Source: Inquilinus sp. KBS0705
Lineage (GTDB): Bacteria; Bacteroidota; Bacteroidia; Sphingobacteriales; Sphingobacteriaceae
Direction: 5' to 3'
DNA length: 64,000 nt
Assembly: GCA_005938025.2 (NCBI GenBank)
Contig: VCCI02000004.1
Span: 248,001-312,000 of the forward strand
Position numbers and translations under genes: made by a program. Numbering within the stretch: position 1 is the stretch's first letter; each line of letters opens with the position of its first letter. Of the stretch, positions 1 through 8,796 are shown piece after piece. The notes beneath the pieces are model-generated. The model was not told the DNA's origin. It was given only the letters and a program-made list of their open reading frames with translations, and ran no database searches.

Positions 1-68
1 CATACGCATACAGGTATCGGCCAATTATTCGCCTTACAAAGCAACTCCCTAACACACAATAATACATT

Positions 69-1004
69 ATGAAACCATCCCTACTCATCATTGCCCTGTG
101 CTTATCAGGCACCATGCTAAAAGCACAAACCACCAAAACCGATACCGGCAACACCGACGCGCTTTTGAAAAGCCTGAGCACGCCCGATAAAGCCGAGCCG
201 GTTATTGCTACCTTTAAAGCTACACGCTTAATACTATCGCAAACCACCGAAACCGTTAAAAAGAAAGAACTTAACTTTTTGGTGATACACCGCTTTGGCG
301 ATATTGGCGGCGGCGGCGGTGGCGGAAAAACCCTTTGGGGCCTTGACAACTCATCAGACATTTATATTGGCTTTGAATACGGCATCAGCGATAATTTTAA
401 CATTGATTTTGGCCGCAGCAAATACGAGCAATTATTAGAGCTGGGCTTAAAATATAACTTCCTGCATCAAACCGTTGATGATAGCTCGCCCGTTGCCATT
501 ACAGGTTTGGTAAAAACGGGCTTTAAACCTTACCATGTAAATACGGCGGTATTTGATAACTATGGCGACAGGTTCTCCTACCTGTTAGAGGCTATTATAG
601 CACGTAAATTTTCGCCGGCATTGTCTTTACAGATAGCGCCGTCCTACATCCTTAATAACTCACCGTTCCCTTTTATAGCCGGTAACGAGAAGCGCTTTTT
701 TTCGCTGGCTGCGGCTGGTCGCTTAAAGTTCAGCAAGCGCATGGGTATTGTGGTTGATTATGTGCACCCTTTCTCCAGTTTTAGAAACAACAGCATTGAC
801 CCTAAATTTTATAACGGACTGGGCGTAGGGATCGAGATTGAAACCGGCGGGCACGTATTCACCATCAACTTTAGCAACACCCAGTATATATCCGAATTTA
901 ATTACCTCAACGACACCGAGTCGAGCTGGGGCAAGGGCCAGTTTCGCTTAGGTTTCACCATATCACGCATATTCGATTTTAACAAAAAACATAAAAACTA
1001 CTAA
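69..1004 (+). CDS. DUF5777-type outer-membrane beta-barrel protein
   Basis: The 311-residue product starts with a signal peptide ending near residue 19 (cleavage after KAQ) and continues with alternating aromatic/hydrophobic beta-strand segments typical of a small outer-membrane barrel. The pattern resembles the Bacteroidota DUF5777 family, whose function is unknown. An odd run of seven glycines lies at about residues 79-85, encoded by a GGC/GGT tract. The ATG at 69 overlaps a TGA at 70-72 in another frame, but 68 bases are too few to identify an upstream gene. The Rieske gene follows after 11 bases, so the two are probably cotranscribed. Family assignment is moderately sure; function is unknown. 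Confidence 0.75.
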   Translation: MKPSLLIIALCLSGTMLKAQTTKTDTGNTDALLKSLSTPDKAEPVIATFKATRLILSQTTETVKKKELNFLVIHRFGDIGGGGGGGKTLWGLDNSSDIYIGFEYGISDNFNIDFGRSKYEQLLELGLKYNFLHQTVDDSSPVAITGLVKTGFKPYHVNTAVFDNYGDRFSYLLEAIIARKFSPALSLQIAPSYILNNSPFPFIAGNEKRFFSLAAAGRLKFSKRMGIVVDYVHPFSSFRNNSIDPKFYNGLGVGIEIETGGHVFTINFSNTQYISEFNYLNDTESSWGKGQFRLGFTISRIFDFNKKHKNY

Positions 1005-1015
1005 ACAATAAAACT

Positions 1016-1468
1016 ATGGAAAGGCAAGAATTTTTAGCAAAGTTAGGGATCACCATGGCTGCAGTATGCACCGGGTGTAGTTTGGTTGGCTGCGGCGGCT
1101 CAAAAAGCAACGACCCCGGGCCAAGCACAGGTGGCGGCGTTACCCCACCACCACCGGGCAGCGGTGCCGTTTTTTCGGTAAACTTAGATAGCGATCTGCA
1201 AGCTGTAGGCAGCTCGAAAGTATCAAACGGTGTGATCTTAGTAAGACTAGCTGCTGGCAGCACGGCTGCCGCTTTTACCGCCGTGCAAGTAGCTTGTACA
1301 CACCAGGGCACCAATATTAACTACAATACCGCACAAGGTATATTTATATGCCCTAACCATGGCAGCGAGTTTAATACATCGGGCGCGGTGGTTATGGGCC
1401 CGGCTTCGGCAGCATTAAAACACTATACCGTTGTGGTAGATGGATCGACACTAACCGTTAACGCTTAA
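1016..1468 (+). CDS. Rieske [2Fe-2S] lipoprotein
   Basis: The 150-residue protein carries both halves of a Rieske cluster site, CTHQG (Cys94, His96) and CPNHG (Cys112, His115), which together bind a 2Fe-2S centre. The N-terminus has a short hydrophobic segment ending in the lipobox LVGC at Cys26, followed by a Gly/Pro-rich linker (residues 27-50), so the domain is probably tethered to a membrane on the periplasmic side. It is an electron carrier or redox sensor with no partner oxidase visible. It lies 11 bases after the barrel gene and ends at a perfect hairpin. Rieske identity is firm; partner unknown. Confidence 0.9.
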   Translation: MERQEFLAKLGITMAAVCTGCSLVGCGGSKSNDPGPSTGGGVTPPPPGSGAVFSVNLDSDLQAVGSSKVSNGVILVRLAAGSTAAAFTAVQVACTHQGTNINYNTAQGIFICPNHGSEFNTSGAVVMGPASAALKHYTVVVDGSTLTVNA

Positions 1469-1473
1469 TTAAC

Positions 1474-1502
1474 ACCCTTGCAGCATTTAAAGCTGCAAGG
1501 GT
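1474..1502. terminator. Bidirectional rho-independent terminator
   Basis: A perfect 11-bp inverted repeat, ACCCTTGCAGC (1474-1484) and GCTGCAAGGGT (1492-1502), with a 7-base loop. It lies between the convergent Rieske gene and the D-hydroxyproline dehydrogenase gene, and so probably ends both transcripts. Confidence 0.8.
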
Positions 1503-1508
1503 AATTAT

Positions 1509-2756
1509 TTACTGATAGCGTGACGGGGAGAACTGGGTGATATTGGATGAGGGTGTTTTGTGGTTTAACACCTCATCCACCAGTTTGCCTGTTGCCGGTG
1601 CAAGGCTAAGGCCCATCATACCATGGCCTGTAGCAATTGCAAGGTTTTTGTATTTACCGGATAAGCCTATGTAAGGCAAGCCATCAGGCGAGCATGGGCG
1701 AAAGCCAAACCAAATATCTTTGGGCTGGGGTAAGGCAGGTTTAAAGTTGGGGAAATATTGGGGGATTGACTCCACTATGCCTGCCACCCTACTCATATTA
1801 ATTTTATCGTTTATCTTACCTATCTCCATAGTACCGCCAAAGCGTATACTGCCATCCATAGGCGTAACAGATACCCTTGCTTCGCAAAGCAGTGCGGGGA
1901 TGGTCATGCGTTTTTGTGGCTCGGGCAGCATAAAGGAGTAGCCTTTGCCCGGCATCATAGGTATGTTAAGGTCGGTTAACTTGGCAATGCCGGGTGTCCA
2001 GGCACCACCTGCCAGCAGGTATGCATCGCCTGTAAAGCTTTTATCGTTACTGTTTACCGATGTAATTTGCCCTGCATTGTGTTGTATAGCAGTTACCGGT
2101 GTATTGCGATGTATTTTTACACCTGCGGTTTCCAGGTGCTTAACCAGTCCTGCGATCAGCTTATTGGGGTAAAGGTGTGCATCGCAATGGTAGTGTACAG
2201 CGCCTAATACATCAAGGTCTATATCCGGTTGTAGTTTGCGGGTTTCGTCGGCGGTTAGGTATTGGGCATCCAGACCTAAATTAGTTGCCTTTTCGGCCGT
2301 GTGGCGCTCTTCGTCCTCAAATTTGGCAGTTTTAAACAGCATTAATATACCCTTATCGGCATAGCCGAAATCAAAGTTGGCCTCTTTTTCCAGTTCCTGA
2401 TATAGGGCCTTGCTAAGTAAAGACAGATCGCGCAGCGCCCCTGCCGAACGCTCAACGTGGTGCTTATTAGCAGCCTTTAAAAATTTAATACCCCAGCCAA
2501 ACAATTCCGGGCTTAGCGATGGCTTTACGTAAAACGGGCTTTTACTGTCAAACATCCAGCGTATACCCTGCTCTATCATACCGGGCGCGGCCAGTGGTAT
2601 AAAGTGGCTCGGTACTATCATCCCGGCGTTACCAAATGATGCATTGTCCTTCAGGTCGCCCTGCTCCAGTATTTCTACTTCCCATCCCGATTTGTTCAGG
2701 TAGTATGCCGAAAATAAACCTATTATTCCGCCGCCTATTATTATTGCTTTACTCAT
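1509..2756 (-). CDS. FAD-dependent D-amino acid (cis-4-hydroxy-D-proline) dehydrogenase
   Basis: The 415-residue DadA-family flavoprotein has an N-terminal FAD-binding GGGIIG motif at residues 8-13 and the C-terminal DAO signature around GFRPCSPDGLPYIG. The family oxidises D-amino acids to imino acids and passes electrons to the respiratory chain. It is the last gene of the hydroxyproline operon, one base after the epimerase, so the likely substrate is cis-4-hydroxy-D-proline and the product Delta1-pyrroline-4-hydroxy-2-carboxylate. A general D-amino acid dehydrogenase cannot be excluded from sequence alone, but the context makes the specific role likely. Confidence 0.85.
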   Translation of the reverse strand: MSKAIIIGGGIIGLFSAYYLNKSGWEVEILEQGDLKDNASFGNAGMIVPSHFIPLAAPGMIEQGIRWMFDSKSPFYVKPSLSPELFGWGIKFLKAANKHHVERSAGALRDLSLLSKALYQELEKEANFDFGYADKGILMLFKTAKFEDEERHTAEKATNLGLDAQYLTADETRKLQPDIDLDVLGAVHYHCDAHLYPNKLIAGLVKHLETAGVKIHRNTPVTAIQHNAGQITSVNSNDKSFTGDAYLLAGGAWTPGIAKLTDLNIPMMPGKGYSFMLPEPQKRMTIPALLCEARVSVTPMDGSIRFGGTMEIGKINDKINMSRVAGIVESIPQYFPNFKPALPQPKDIWFGFRPCSPDGLPYIGLSGKYKNLAIATGHGMMGLSLAPATGKLVDEVLNHKTPSSNITQFSPSRYQ

Positions 2757-2757
2757 G

Positions 2758-3762
2758 TTATATTACCTGAAACCCGTGTGCGTGTGGGTCGTCCTCGTCA
2801 TCAATTTTTATGGTGTTATAACCGTATACTTTTGCCCAGCCTTCAATGCCGGGTACAATGGCCGGTTTGCCACCTAAAGTTACTTCGTCCTCTACTGTAC
2901 CAATAAACTGGCTGCCAATAATGCTTTCGTGTATAAACTGATCGCCTTTTTTTAGCAATCCTTTAGCATGCCACTGCGCCATACGCGCCGATGTACCGGT
3001 GCCGCAAGGCGAGCGGTCAATAGCTTTATCGCCATAAAAAACAGCGTTGCGGGCAGTTGCCTGCGGCGATATGGTTTTGCCTGCCCACAAAATATGCGAG
3101 CAGCCATTAATAGTAGGATTTTCTGGATGAACGAAAGTGTACTTTTCGTTTATCCGCTGGCGTAAAACGCGGCTCCATGATATCAGCTGGTCGGCAGTAT
3201 AATTCTCCAATCCTTTGAAGTTTTCCTGCGGGTCTACAATGGCGTAAAAATTACCGCCGTAGCTCACATCAACTGTTAGCATACCCAGGTCGGGGCATTC
3301 TACCTCCAAATTTTCGGCAGCCAGGTAGCTGGGCACATTAACCAATTTTACAGACTTTACCTTTTTACCCTCCTGCTTATACGATATTAGTACCAGCCCG
3401 GCAGGCGCTTCCATACGCACCACGCCGGGTGTTTTTGGGATAATAAGGCCCTCTTCGATAGCAATGGTAATGGTACCAATAGTGCCATGCCCGCACATAG
3501 GCAGGCAGCCGCTGGTTTCGATAAATAATACGGCCACATCATTCTGTGGGTCATGTGGCGGATATAGTATACTGCCCGACATCATATCGTGCCCGCGGGG
3601 TTCAAACATTAAGCCTTTGCGTATCCAGTCGTACTCTTTTAAAAAGTGCTGGCGCTTTTCGCTCATGTCGGCCCCAGTCAAATTTGGCCCGCCGCCGGCA
3701 ACCAAGCGTACCGGGTTACCGCAGGTATGCGCATCTATACAAAAGAAAGTCTTACTTGACAT
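2758..3762 (-). CDS. 4-hydroxyproline 2-epimerase
   Basis: The 334-residue member of the proline racemase fold has both catalytic cysteines: Cys90 in MCGHGT and Cys253 in SPCGTGT. A Cys/Cys pair marks 4-hydroxyproline epimerases and proline racemases, whereas a Thr in the second position marks the dehydratases. The enzyme interconverts trans-4-hydroxy-L-proline and cis-4-hydroxy-D-proline in the cytoplasm. Its stop codon is one base from the start of the dehydrogenase gene that would use its product. A 70-base spacer with a repeat-derived hairpin separates it from the upstream aldehyde dehydrogenase gene. Proline racemase is the alternative; the neighbours favour hydroxyproline. Confidence 0.9.
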   Translation of the reverse strand: MSSKTFFCIDAHTCGNPVRLVAGGGPNLTGADMSEKRQHFLKEYDWIRKGLMFEPRGHDMMSGSILYPPHDPQNDVAVLFIETSGCLPMCGHGTIGTITIAIEEGLIIPKTPGVVRMEAPAGLVLISYKQEGKKVKSVKLVNVPSYLAAENLEVECPDLGMLTVDVSYGGNFYAIVDPQENFKGLENYTADQLISWSRVLRQRINEKYTFVHPENPTINGCSHILWAGKTISPQATARNAVFYGDKAIDRSPCGTGTSARMAQWHAKGLLKKGDQFIHESIIGSQFIGTVEDEVTLGGKPAIVPGIEGWAKVYGYNTIKIDDEDDPHAHGFQVI

Positions 3763-3769
3763 TTTTTTT

Positions 3770-3817
3770 AAGTCTTAAGCCTTGCCCAGAGTCTTAAGTC
3801 CACTTCCGACTTAAGAC
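3770..3817. repeat. Palindromic AAGTCTTAAG-type repeat in the operon spacer
   Basis: The spacer between the epimerase and aldehyde dehydrogenase genes carries AAGTCTTAAG at 3770 and a perfect 10-bp inverted repeat, GTCTTAAGTC (3791-3800) and GACTTAAGAC (3808-3817), with a 7-base loop. The same word family appears inside ispG at 39409-39442. It could act as an mRNA hairpin in the operon or as a weak attenuator. Confidence 0.65.
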
Positions 3818-3832
3818 TTTAGGCTTTATACT

Positions 3833-5404
3833 CTATTTACTCCATTCGTTATTGTACAACCGCCATATATTAAGCGGGTTGCCATCTTTTAATTCATCAG
3901 GCAAAAGATCGTTTTCCCAATTTTGCCAGGCTACCGGGCGTACAAAGCGTTTTATGGCGCCTGTACCTACCGATGTAAACCGGCTATCGGAAGTGGATGG
4001 GAATGGGCCGCCATGCTGCATAGCGTTACCCACCTCAACCCCTGTTGGCGGGTTATTTAGTATTACCCTGCCTGCCAGGTTAGATAGTTTATCGGTTATA
4101 CTTTTGTATTGGGCAAGTTCGCCGGGTTCGGCCATTACAGATGCTGTAAGCTGGCCGTGCAGGCTATCAACTACCTGCTCTAATTGTGCCATATCGTCGG
4201 CAACAACCAGTAATGAGTATGGGCCAAAAACTTCCTCTTTGAACTTTTCATCCGCTAAAAAGTCGGCGGCCTTTATTTCGGCAACAACAGCTAAGCCCTG
4301 GTTGGTATTACCTGCATCCAGCTTATCTGATTTAGCAAAAACAGAGACAGCCTTATCTGCCAGCATACCTTTAGATAACTTATCAAAGTTGGCACAAATT
4401 CCCGGTGTAAGCATAGTGGCCGAATTAACATCGGCTATGGCTACGGCAAGGGCCTTTTTAAACTGTTCTAAAGGTTCCGACGCTACGGTAAGCAGCAAGC
4501 CGGGCTGCGTGCAAAACTGCCCCGCATTGGTGGTGATAGATGCAGATAGCTTTGCCAGTTCTTCGGCACGGTTTTCTAATGCTTTTGGAAGTAATATTAT
4601 TGGGTTGGTACTGCCCATTTCGGCAAATACCGGTATAGGTTCATCGCGATCGCGGGCCATTTTAACCAATGCCATGCCACCTTTAAGTGAGCCTGTAAAG
4701 GTTACTATTTTTGTTTTGGGATGCTTTACCAATGCTTCGCCAATAGTATAGCCATCATCATACAAAAGCGAGAAAACACCTTCGGGCAGGTTATGCTTTT
4801 GGGCGGCTTTTTTTACCGCTTCGGCAACCAGCGCGCTGGTACCGGGGTGTGCCGGATGCGCTTTTACTACCACCGGGCAACCCGCTGCCAAAGCAGATAC
4901 GGTATCGCCACCGGCAACAGAAAATGCCATTGGGAAGTTGCTTGCACCAAACACTACAGCCGGGCCAATAGGCACCAGCATCTTGCGTATATCTACCCGC
5001 GGTAATGGTGTACGATCGGGTATGGCGGTATCAACTACAGCCTCAACCCACGATCCCTCGTCCAGCAAATTGGCATACAGGTTTAACTGGCCGGTAGTAC
5101 GGCCACGTTCGCCTTGTAAGCGGCCTGCAGGCAGGCCGCTTTCGGCCATGGCACACTCTATAAGCGCATCGCCAATGGCTAATATTTCTTCGGCTATGCT
5201 GCGTAAAAACGCGGCTTTGGTAGCCCTATCAGTATTTCGGTAGGTTACAAACGCCTTATCGGCTAAAGCCATTGCATTATCCACATCGGCCAGGCTGGCA
5301 GCATTAAATTCGGGCTCAATTTCTTTACCGGTCGCGGGGTTAACCGCCTTAAATGCCTTACCACCTTTTATGTATTGATATCCTATTAAATTTTTTGTTT
5401 CCAT
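3833..5404 (-). CDS. Alpha-ketoglutarate semialdehyde dehydrogenase (NADP-dependent ALDH family)
   Basis: The 523-residue aldehyde dehydrogenase has the catalytic Glu262 (AEMGSTNP) and nucleophile Cys298 (NAGQFCTQPG) and the length of the KGSADH class. It would oxidise 2-oxoglutarate semialdehyde to 2-oxoglutarate, the last step of the hydroxyproline route, feeding the TCA cycle. It lies on the same strand between the deaminase and the epimerase genes. Related enzymes serve arabinose, glucarate and hydroxyproline catabolism, and the neighbours here indicate hydroxyproline. Both flanking spacers hold palindromic repeats. Confidence 0.88.
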   Translation of the reverse strand: METKNLIGYQYIKGGKAFKAVNPATGKEIEPEFNAASLADVDNAMALADKAFVTYRNTDRATKAAFLRSIAEEILAIGDALIECAMAESGLPAGRLQGERGRTTGQLNLYANLLDEGSWVEAVVDTAIPDRTPLPRVDIRKMLVPIGPAVVFGASNFPMAFSVAGGDTVSALAAGCPVVVKAHPAHPGTSALVAEAVKKAAQKHNLPEGVFSLLYDDGYTIGEALVKHPKTKIVTFTGSLKGGMALVKMARDRDEPIPVFAEMGSTNPIILLPKALENRAEELAKLSASITTNAGQFCTQPGLLLTVASEPLEQFKKALAVAIADVNSATMLTPGICANFDKLSKGMLADKAVSVFAKSDKLDAGNTNQGLAVVAEIKAADFLADEKFKEEVFGPYSLLVVADDMAQLEQVVDSLHGQLTASVMAEPGELAQYKSITDKLSNLAGRVILNNPPTGVEVGNAMQHGGPFPSTSDSRFTSVGTGAIKRFVRPVAWQNWENDLLPDELKDGNPLNIWRLYNNEWSK

Positions 5405-5434
5405 AGTATAGATATTATAAAACTGCCATACTCG

Positions 5435-5470
5435 GCTTGTCGAAGCACATTTATTAGGTCTTCGACAGGC
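5435..5470. repeat. REP-like palindrome (CTTGTCGAAG family) in the operon spacer
   Basis: GCTTGTCGAAG (5435-5445) and CTTCGACAGGC (5460-5470) form an imperfect inverted repeat with one mismatch and a 14-base loop. It lies in the 105-base spacer between the deaminase and aldehyde dehydrogenase genes. Words of this kind are dispersed in many Bacteroidota genomes (general knowledge, not checked here). Confidence 0.6.
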
Positions 5471-5509
5471 TCAGACTGACAAGCAAATTTACGGCGTTTT
5501 CGCTGGCTA

Positions 5510-6457
5510 TTAGCTAACGCCGGTTACATCCACCTCAGCTTCGACACCCCAGCTGCCTGCAGGTAGTTCGGGGCGGGTTTTTACAGCGTGGTTAATAATG
5601 GCTAATACCCTTTCGCGCTCTTCACCCTTAATTTTTAAACGTGGCAAACGTACAGCTTCAGTACCTAAACCGGTAACAGTTTCGGCCAGTTTAATGTATT
5701 GTACCAGCTTAGCATGTATATCCAATTCCAGCACAGGTAAAAACCAACGGTAAATAGCCAATGCTTCCTGCATACGGCCAGCCTTTGCCAAACGGAAGAT
5801 AGAAACAGTTTCTCTTGGGAAAGCATCTACCAAGCCGGCAACCCAACCATCGGCACCCATAAATAATTCTTCTAAAGCTAAAGTATCCACACCACAAAGC
5901 AGCGCATATCTGTCGCCAAAACGGTTAATCATACGGGTTACGTTGCTTACATCGCGGGTTGATTCTTTAACCGCCTGTATATTTTTGTAAGGCAATAATT
6001 TTTCAAACATATCCAGCGTTACTTCAATTTTGTAATCGTGCGGATTGTTATATATCATAATGGGCAGCTTGGTGCTTGTTGCCACATCGGTAAAATATTT
6101 TATAGTTTCTTCTTCATCGGCATTATAGCGCAGTGGCGGCAACATCATTAAACCATCAGCGCCATACAGCTCGGCATTTTTAGCGCAAAGTAAAGCGCCT
6201 TTAGTGGTTTGCTCGGCTATGTTTAATATCACATATCCACGTTTGGCTACCACTTGTACGGTATGTTTTAACAATTCAATTTTCTCGTCGTCGGTTAACA
6301 CGCTCGATTCGCCTAACGAACCGCCAATGATGATACCGCATGCGCCGGCCTCTAACTGTGCTTCGATGTTTTTATCAAATGCTTCAAAATCAAACTCGCC
6401 GTCTTCGGTGAATTTTGTTGTTACCGCGGGGAATACCCCTTTCCATACTATGCTCAT
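5510..6457 (-). CDS. DHDPS/NAL-family lyase, probable Delta1-pyrroline-4-hydroxy-2-carboxylate deaminase
   Basis: The 315-residue (beta/alpha)8 barrel belongs to the dihydrodipicolinate synthase family. The Schiff-base lysine is Lys164 (QAVKEST) and the conserved tyrosine is Tyr136 in YNNP. Family members include DHDPS, N-acetylneuraminate lyase, KDG aldolase and the hydroxyproline-pathway deaminase that turns pyrroline-4-hydroxy-2-carboxylate into 2-oxoglutarate semialdehyde and ammonia. The latter is chosen because the three other pathway enzymes follow on the same strand. It is first of the four pathway genes, 112 bases downstream of the GH27 gene. Confidence 0.82.
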   Translation of the reverse strand: MSIVWKGVFPAVTTKFTEDGEFDFEAFDKNIEAQLEAGACGIIIGGSLGESSVLTDDEKIELLKHTVQVVAKRGYVILNIAEQTTKGALLCAKNAELYGADGLMMLPPLRYNADEEETIKYFTDVATSTKLPIMIYNNPHDYKIEVTLDMFEKLLPYKNIQAVKESTRDVSNVTRMINRFGDRYALLCGVDTLALEELFMGADGWVAGLVDAFPRETVSIFRLAKAGRMQEALAIYRWFLPVLELDIHAKLVQYIKLAETVTGLGTEAVRLPRLKIKGEERERVLAIINHAVKTRPELPAGSWGVEAEVDVTGVS

Positions 6458-6530
6458 TTTTTTCGCTTTTTAAGCCATGCTGTAAAGCACAACCATTTAA
6501 TTTATATGTATAACCTAATTTGTTCAATTT

Positions 6531-6559
6531 AACCCTCTCCGATAACAGCGGAGAAGGTT
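6531..6559. terminator. Hairpin between the GH27 and hydroxyproline genes
   Basis: AACCCTCTCCG (6531-6541) and CGGAGAAGGTT (6549-6559) pair with one mismatch. The hairpin lies just after the GH27 stop codon on the minus strand and lacks a long T run, so it may be a partial terminator, an mRNA 3-prime stabiliser or a REP-like unit. Confidence 0.45.
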
Positions 6560-6569
6560 GGTCGAAATT

Positions 6570-8792
6570 TTACTTCCATACCCTCACCAGCATCACCCCA
6601 TGCGGTGCAATATTTGTTTTAAGGTCGCCGCCGTTGGTAGCCATATCTTTTTGCTGCCATACGTCCCTTATTTTTTTGTATCCTATAATTCCGGCATCAG
6701 CACTGCTTAACGTTACCGCCTGGAATTTATCTGTTGTATTAAATATGCCTATGGCTTTGCTGCCATCGTTCATTTCCTTTATCCAAACCTGGTAGGTGTC
6801 ATTCTTTATTTTTTGCGTAGCGGCTTTACCTAAAGCGTCCTGGTCAATAGCCAATACTTCGGCATTGGTGAGCAGGTTTAAAGTAAACTTATCCAAGCGG
6901 CCCATATCGCAACCTATCAGCAGCGGCACGGCCTGCAGGCTCCACAAGCTAATGTGTGTGTATTGCTCATCAAAGGTTAAGCGGCTGTTATGCAGGCTTG
7001 GCCCCCATCCCACTTTACCAACCACCAGCATATCGGGGTCGTTAAAATGCCCCGGCTGTGCAAATGGTACCGCTGCCGACTGCCCAAAGCCTATACCCGA
7101 CATACTGCCCCAGGTATCTTCAATATCGCCTGTAGTGCGCCAGCTGTTACCGCCCACTTCGGCACCCCACTCCCATACTTTACCCCAGCCATACTGGCAA
7201 AGGCTAAGCATAATATCGCGATGTACATTATCTAAAGCAGCGCGTATAACCTGATAAGGCTTTTTCAGATCGGCCAGTTGAGGGTCTTTAACCGTTACCG
7301 AGCTATATGAGCACCAATCATATTTTAAATAATCAATTCCCCAATCGCCGTAGGTTTTGGCATCCTGCTCTTCGTGCTGCCAGCTACCCAGGTAACCACC
7401 ACATGTTTGCGGGCCTGGCGACGAGTAGATACCCATTTTAAGCCCAAGGCTATGCACATAACTGCTTAGGCCCTTCATATCGGGGAATTTGTTGTTTGGC
7501 GTTATTTCGCCGCTGGCTAAACGCTTTTCAGCTTCCCATCCATCATCAATGTTAATGTAGCTCCAGCCAAACTGGCTAAGCTTTTCGGCCATTTCGCGGG
7601 CCGATGTCCGTACTTTTTCGTCGTTAACACTTAAGCCCCATGCGTTCCAGCTATTCCATCCCAATGCCGGGGTAAGACCTATCACATCGCCTATTTTAAT
7701 GGTAAGCTTTTTGGTATCGCTACCCAAAGTATTGCTTGCTGTAAGGGTTATATCATAATCGCCTTTGGCAGTTACCGCACCGGTGATAATACCCGTTTTT
7801 TCGTCGAGCGTTAAACCCGCCGGCAGGCCTGTTGCTTTATATTGCATGGGCTTTTTACCCGTTGCTGGTATCAGGTACAAAAATGGATTGCCCGGCCTTG
7901 CACCATAAACTTCGGCACCATTGATTTTTGGCGTAGCCGATGGCTCGGGCGTAAGTATGTATGGTGTAGTTTCGTTTTTGGTGAGGGTACTTCCCGATGC
8001 GGCATCGGTAAACGTATAAGTTATACTGTACGATTTTTTTTGCAGCGCCGCTATGTTAAAATTATAGGTAAAGGGCCTGCCCATTGTAAACGCAGCATCA
8101 TTAGTTTTTTCGTAAAGTATAGTGCCGGTTTCGGGGTCGGTAACTTTGAATGCCAGCTTGCCCTTATAATCATAGGTGCTGCCCTTTGCCGTTAATTTAA
8201 TAGATTTAGCAAGGCTGTTTTTTGGGCCATAAGTAAAATCTCCATCGGTATTTATGGTTACATAATCCATAATATCGTTCATGCTGATGCCGAACTTAGT
8301 ACCATAAACACCACCATCGCCGCCGGTATCGTAAACACGTATGGCTATTACATTCTCTTTATCCCACAAAAGGGCCGGGTTGTTGGCTGCTATTATATAA
8401 CTGCGCGGGCCATAATTCCCCTCTTTGATACTACTGCTTGCCGCACCGCCGTATTTACCTATCAGGGAGCCGTTAAGGTATACCTCGTCGTTATCATCAA
8501 TACTGCCCAGGTCAATGTGCAGGCTATCCTTTAAGTATGATTTTTGTTTAATTGCCGATGGGATAAGCACATGCAGCCTGTACCAGCCAAAGCCATTGTA
8601 GCCGGGGTAGCCTTGCCCCTCCCAGCTGCGGGCCACATCAATGGCTTTCCATTGGCTATCGTCTAACTGCGGCGACGCCCATAGTGTGCTATCGCCTTGC
8701 TTAAACTTCCATCCGGTTGAAAGCGAAACCTGCTGTGCATGGGCATTTAAAAAGCCGGCCAGCAATACTAACAGTAACAGTTTCTTTATCAT
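6570..8792 (-). CDS. Secreted multidomain GH27 alpha-galactosidase
   Basis: The 740-residue protein has a signal peptide (residues 1-19), a sugar-binding-like beta-sandwich (about 20-180), a second beta domain (190-280), a putative-Ig/He_PIG domain (290-367), a GH27 catalytic barrel from LGWNSWN (about 372-650) and a C-terminal beta domain. The predicted nucleophile is Asp492 (YLKYDWC) and the acid/base Asp556 (RTTGD). GH27 enzymes release alpha-linked galactose. The gene begins four bases after the GH127 stop, so the two are cotranscribed. An alpha-linked galactose on serine, as in plant extensin, is an attractive substrate but is inferred only from the locus. Confidence 0.92.
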   Translation of the reverse strand: MIKKLLLLVLLAGFLNAHAQQVSLSTGWKFKQGDSTLWASPQLDDSQWKAIDVARSWEGQGYPGYNGFGWYRLHVLIPSAIKQKSYLKDSLHIDLGSIDDNDEVYLNGSLIGKYGGAASSSIKEGNYGPRSYIIAANNPALLWDKENVIAIRVYDTGGDGGVYGTKFGISMNDIMDYVTINTDGDFTYGPKNSLAKSIKLTAKGSTYDYKGKLAFKVTDPETGTILYEKTNDAAFTMGRPFTYNFNIAALQKKSYSITYTFTDAASGSTLTKNETTPYILTPEPSATPKINGAEVYGARPGNPFLYLIPATGKKPMQYKATGLPAGLTLDEKTGIITGAVTAKGDYDITLTASNTLGSDTKKLTIKIGDVIGLTPALGWNSWNAWGLSVNDEKVRTSAREMAEKLSQFGWSYINIDDGWEAEKRLASGEITPNNKFPDMKGLSSYVHSLGLKMGIYSSPGPQTCGGYLGSWQHEEQDAKTYGDWGIDYLKYDWCSYSSVTVKDPQLADLKKPYQVIRAALDNVHRDIMLSLCQYGWGKVWEWGAEVGGNSWRTTGDIEDTWGSMSGIGFGQSAAVPFAQPGHFNDPDMLVVGKVGWGPSLHNSRLTFDEQYTHISLWSLQAVPLLIGCDMGRLDKFTLNLLTNAEVLAIDQDALGKAATQKIKNDTYQVWIKEMNDGSKAIGIFNTTDKFQAVTLSSADAGIIGYKKIRDVWQQKDMATNGGDLKTNIAPHGVMLVRVWK

Positions 8793-8796
8793 GGTT

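Noticed and set aside
1..68. End of a gene before the DUF5777 barrel
   Set aside because: All three plus frames read for only 16-23 codons before a stop, too few to choose between them or name a product.
3852..4751. 299-residue plus-strand reading opposite the aldehyde dehydrogenase gene
   Set aside because: It lies fully antisense to a clear enzyme gene, is Ser/Ala/Pro-rich and has no recognisable domain; it is a shadow of the codon bias.
6531..6559. Attenuator for the hydroxyproline genes
   Set aside because: The stem is imperfect, there is no leader peptide and no T run; it is kept only as a hairpin.
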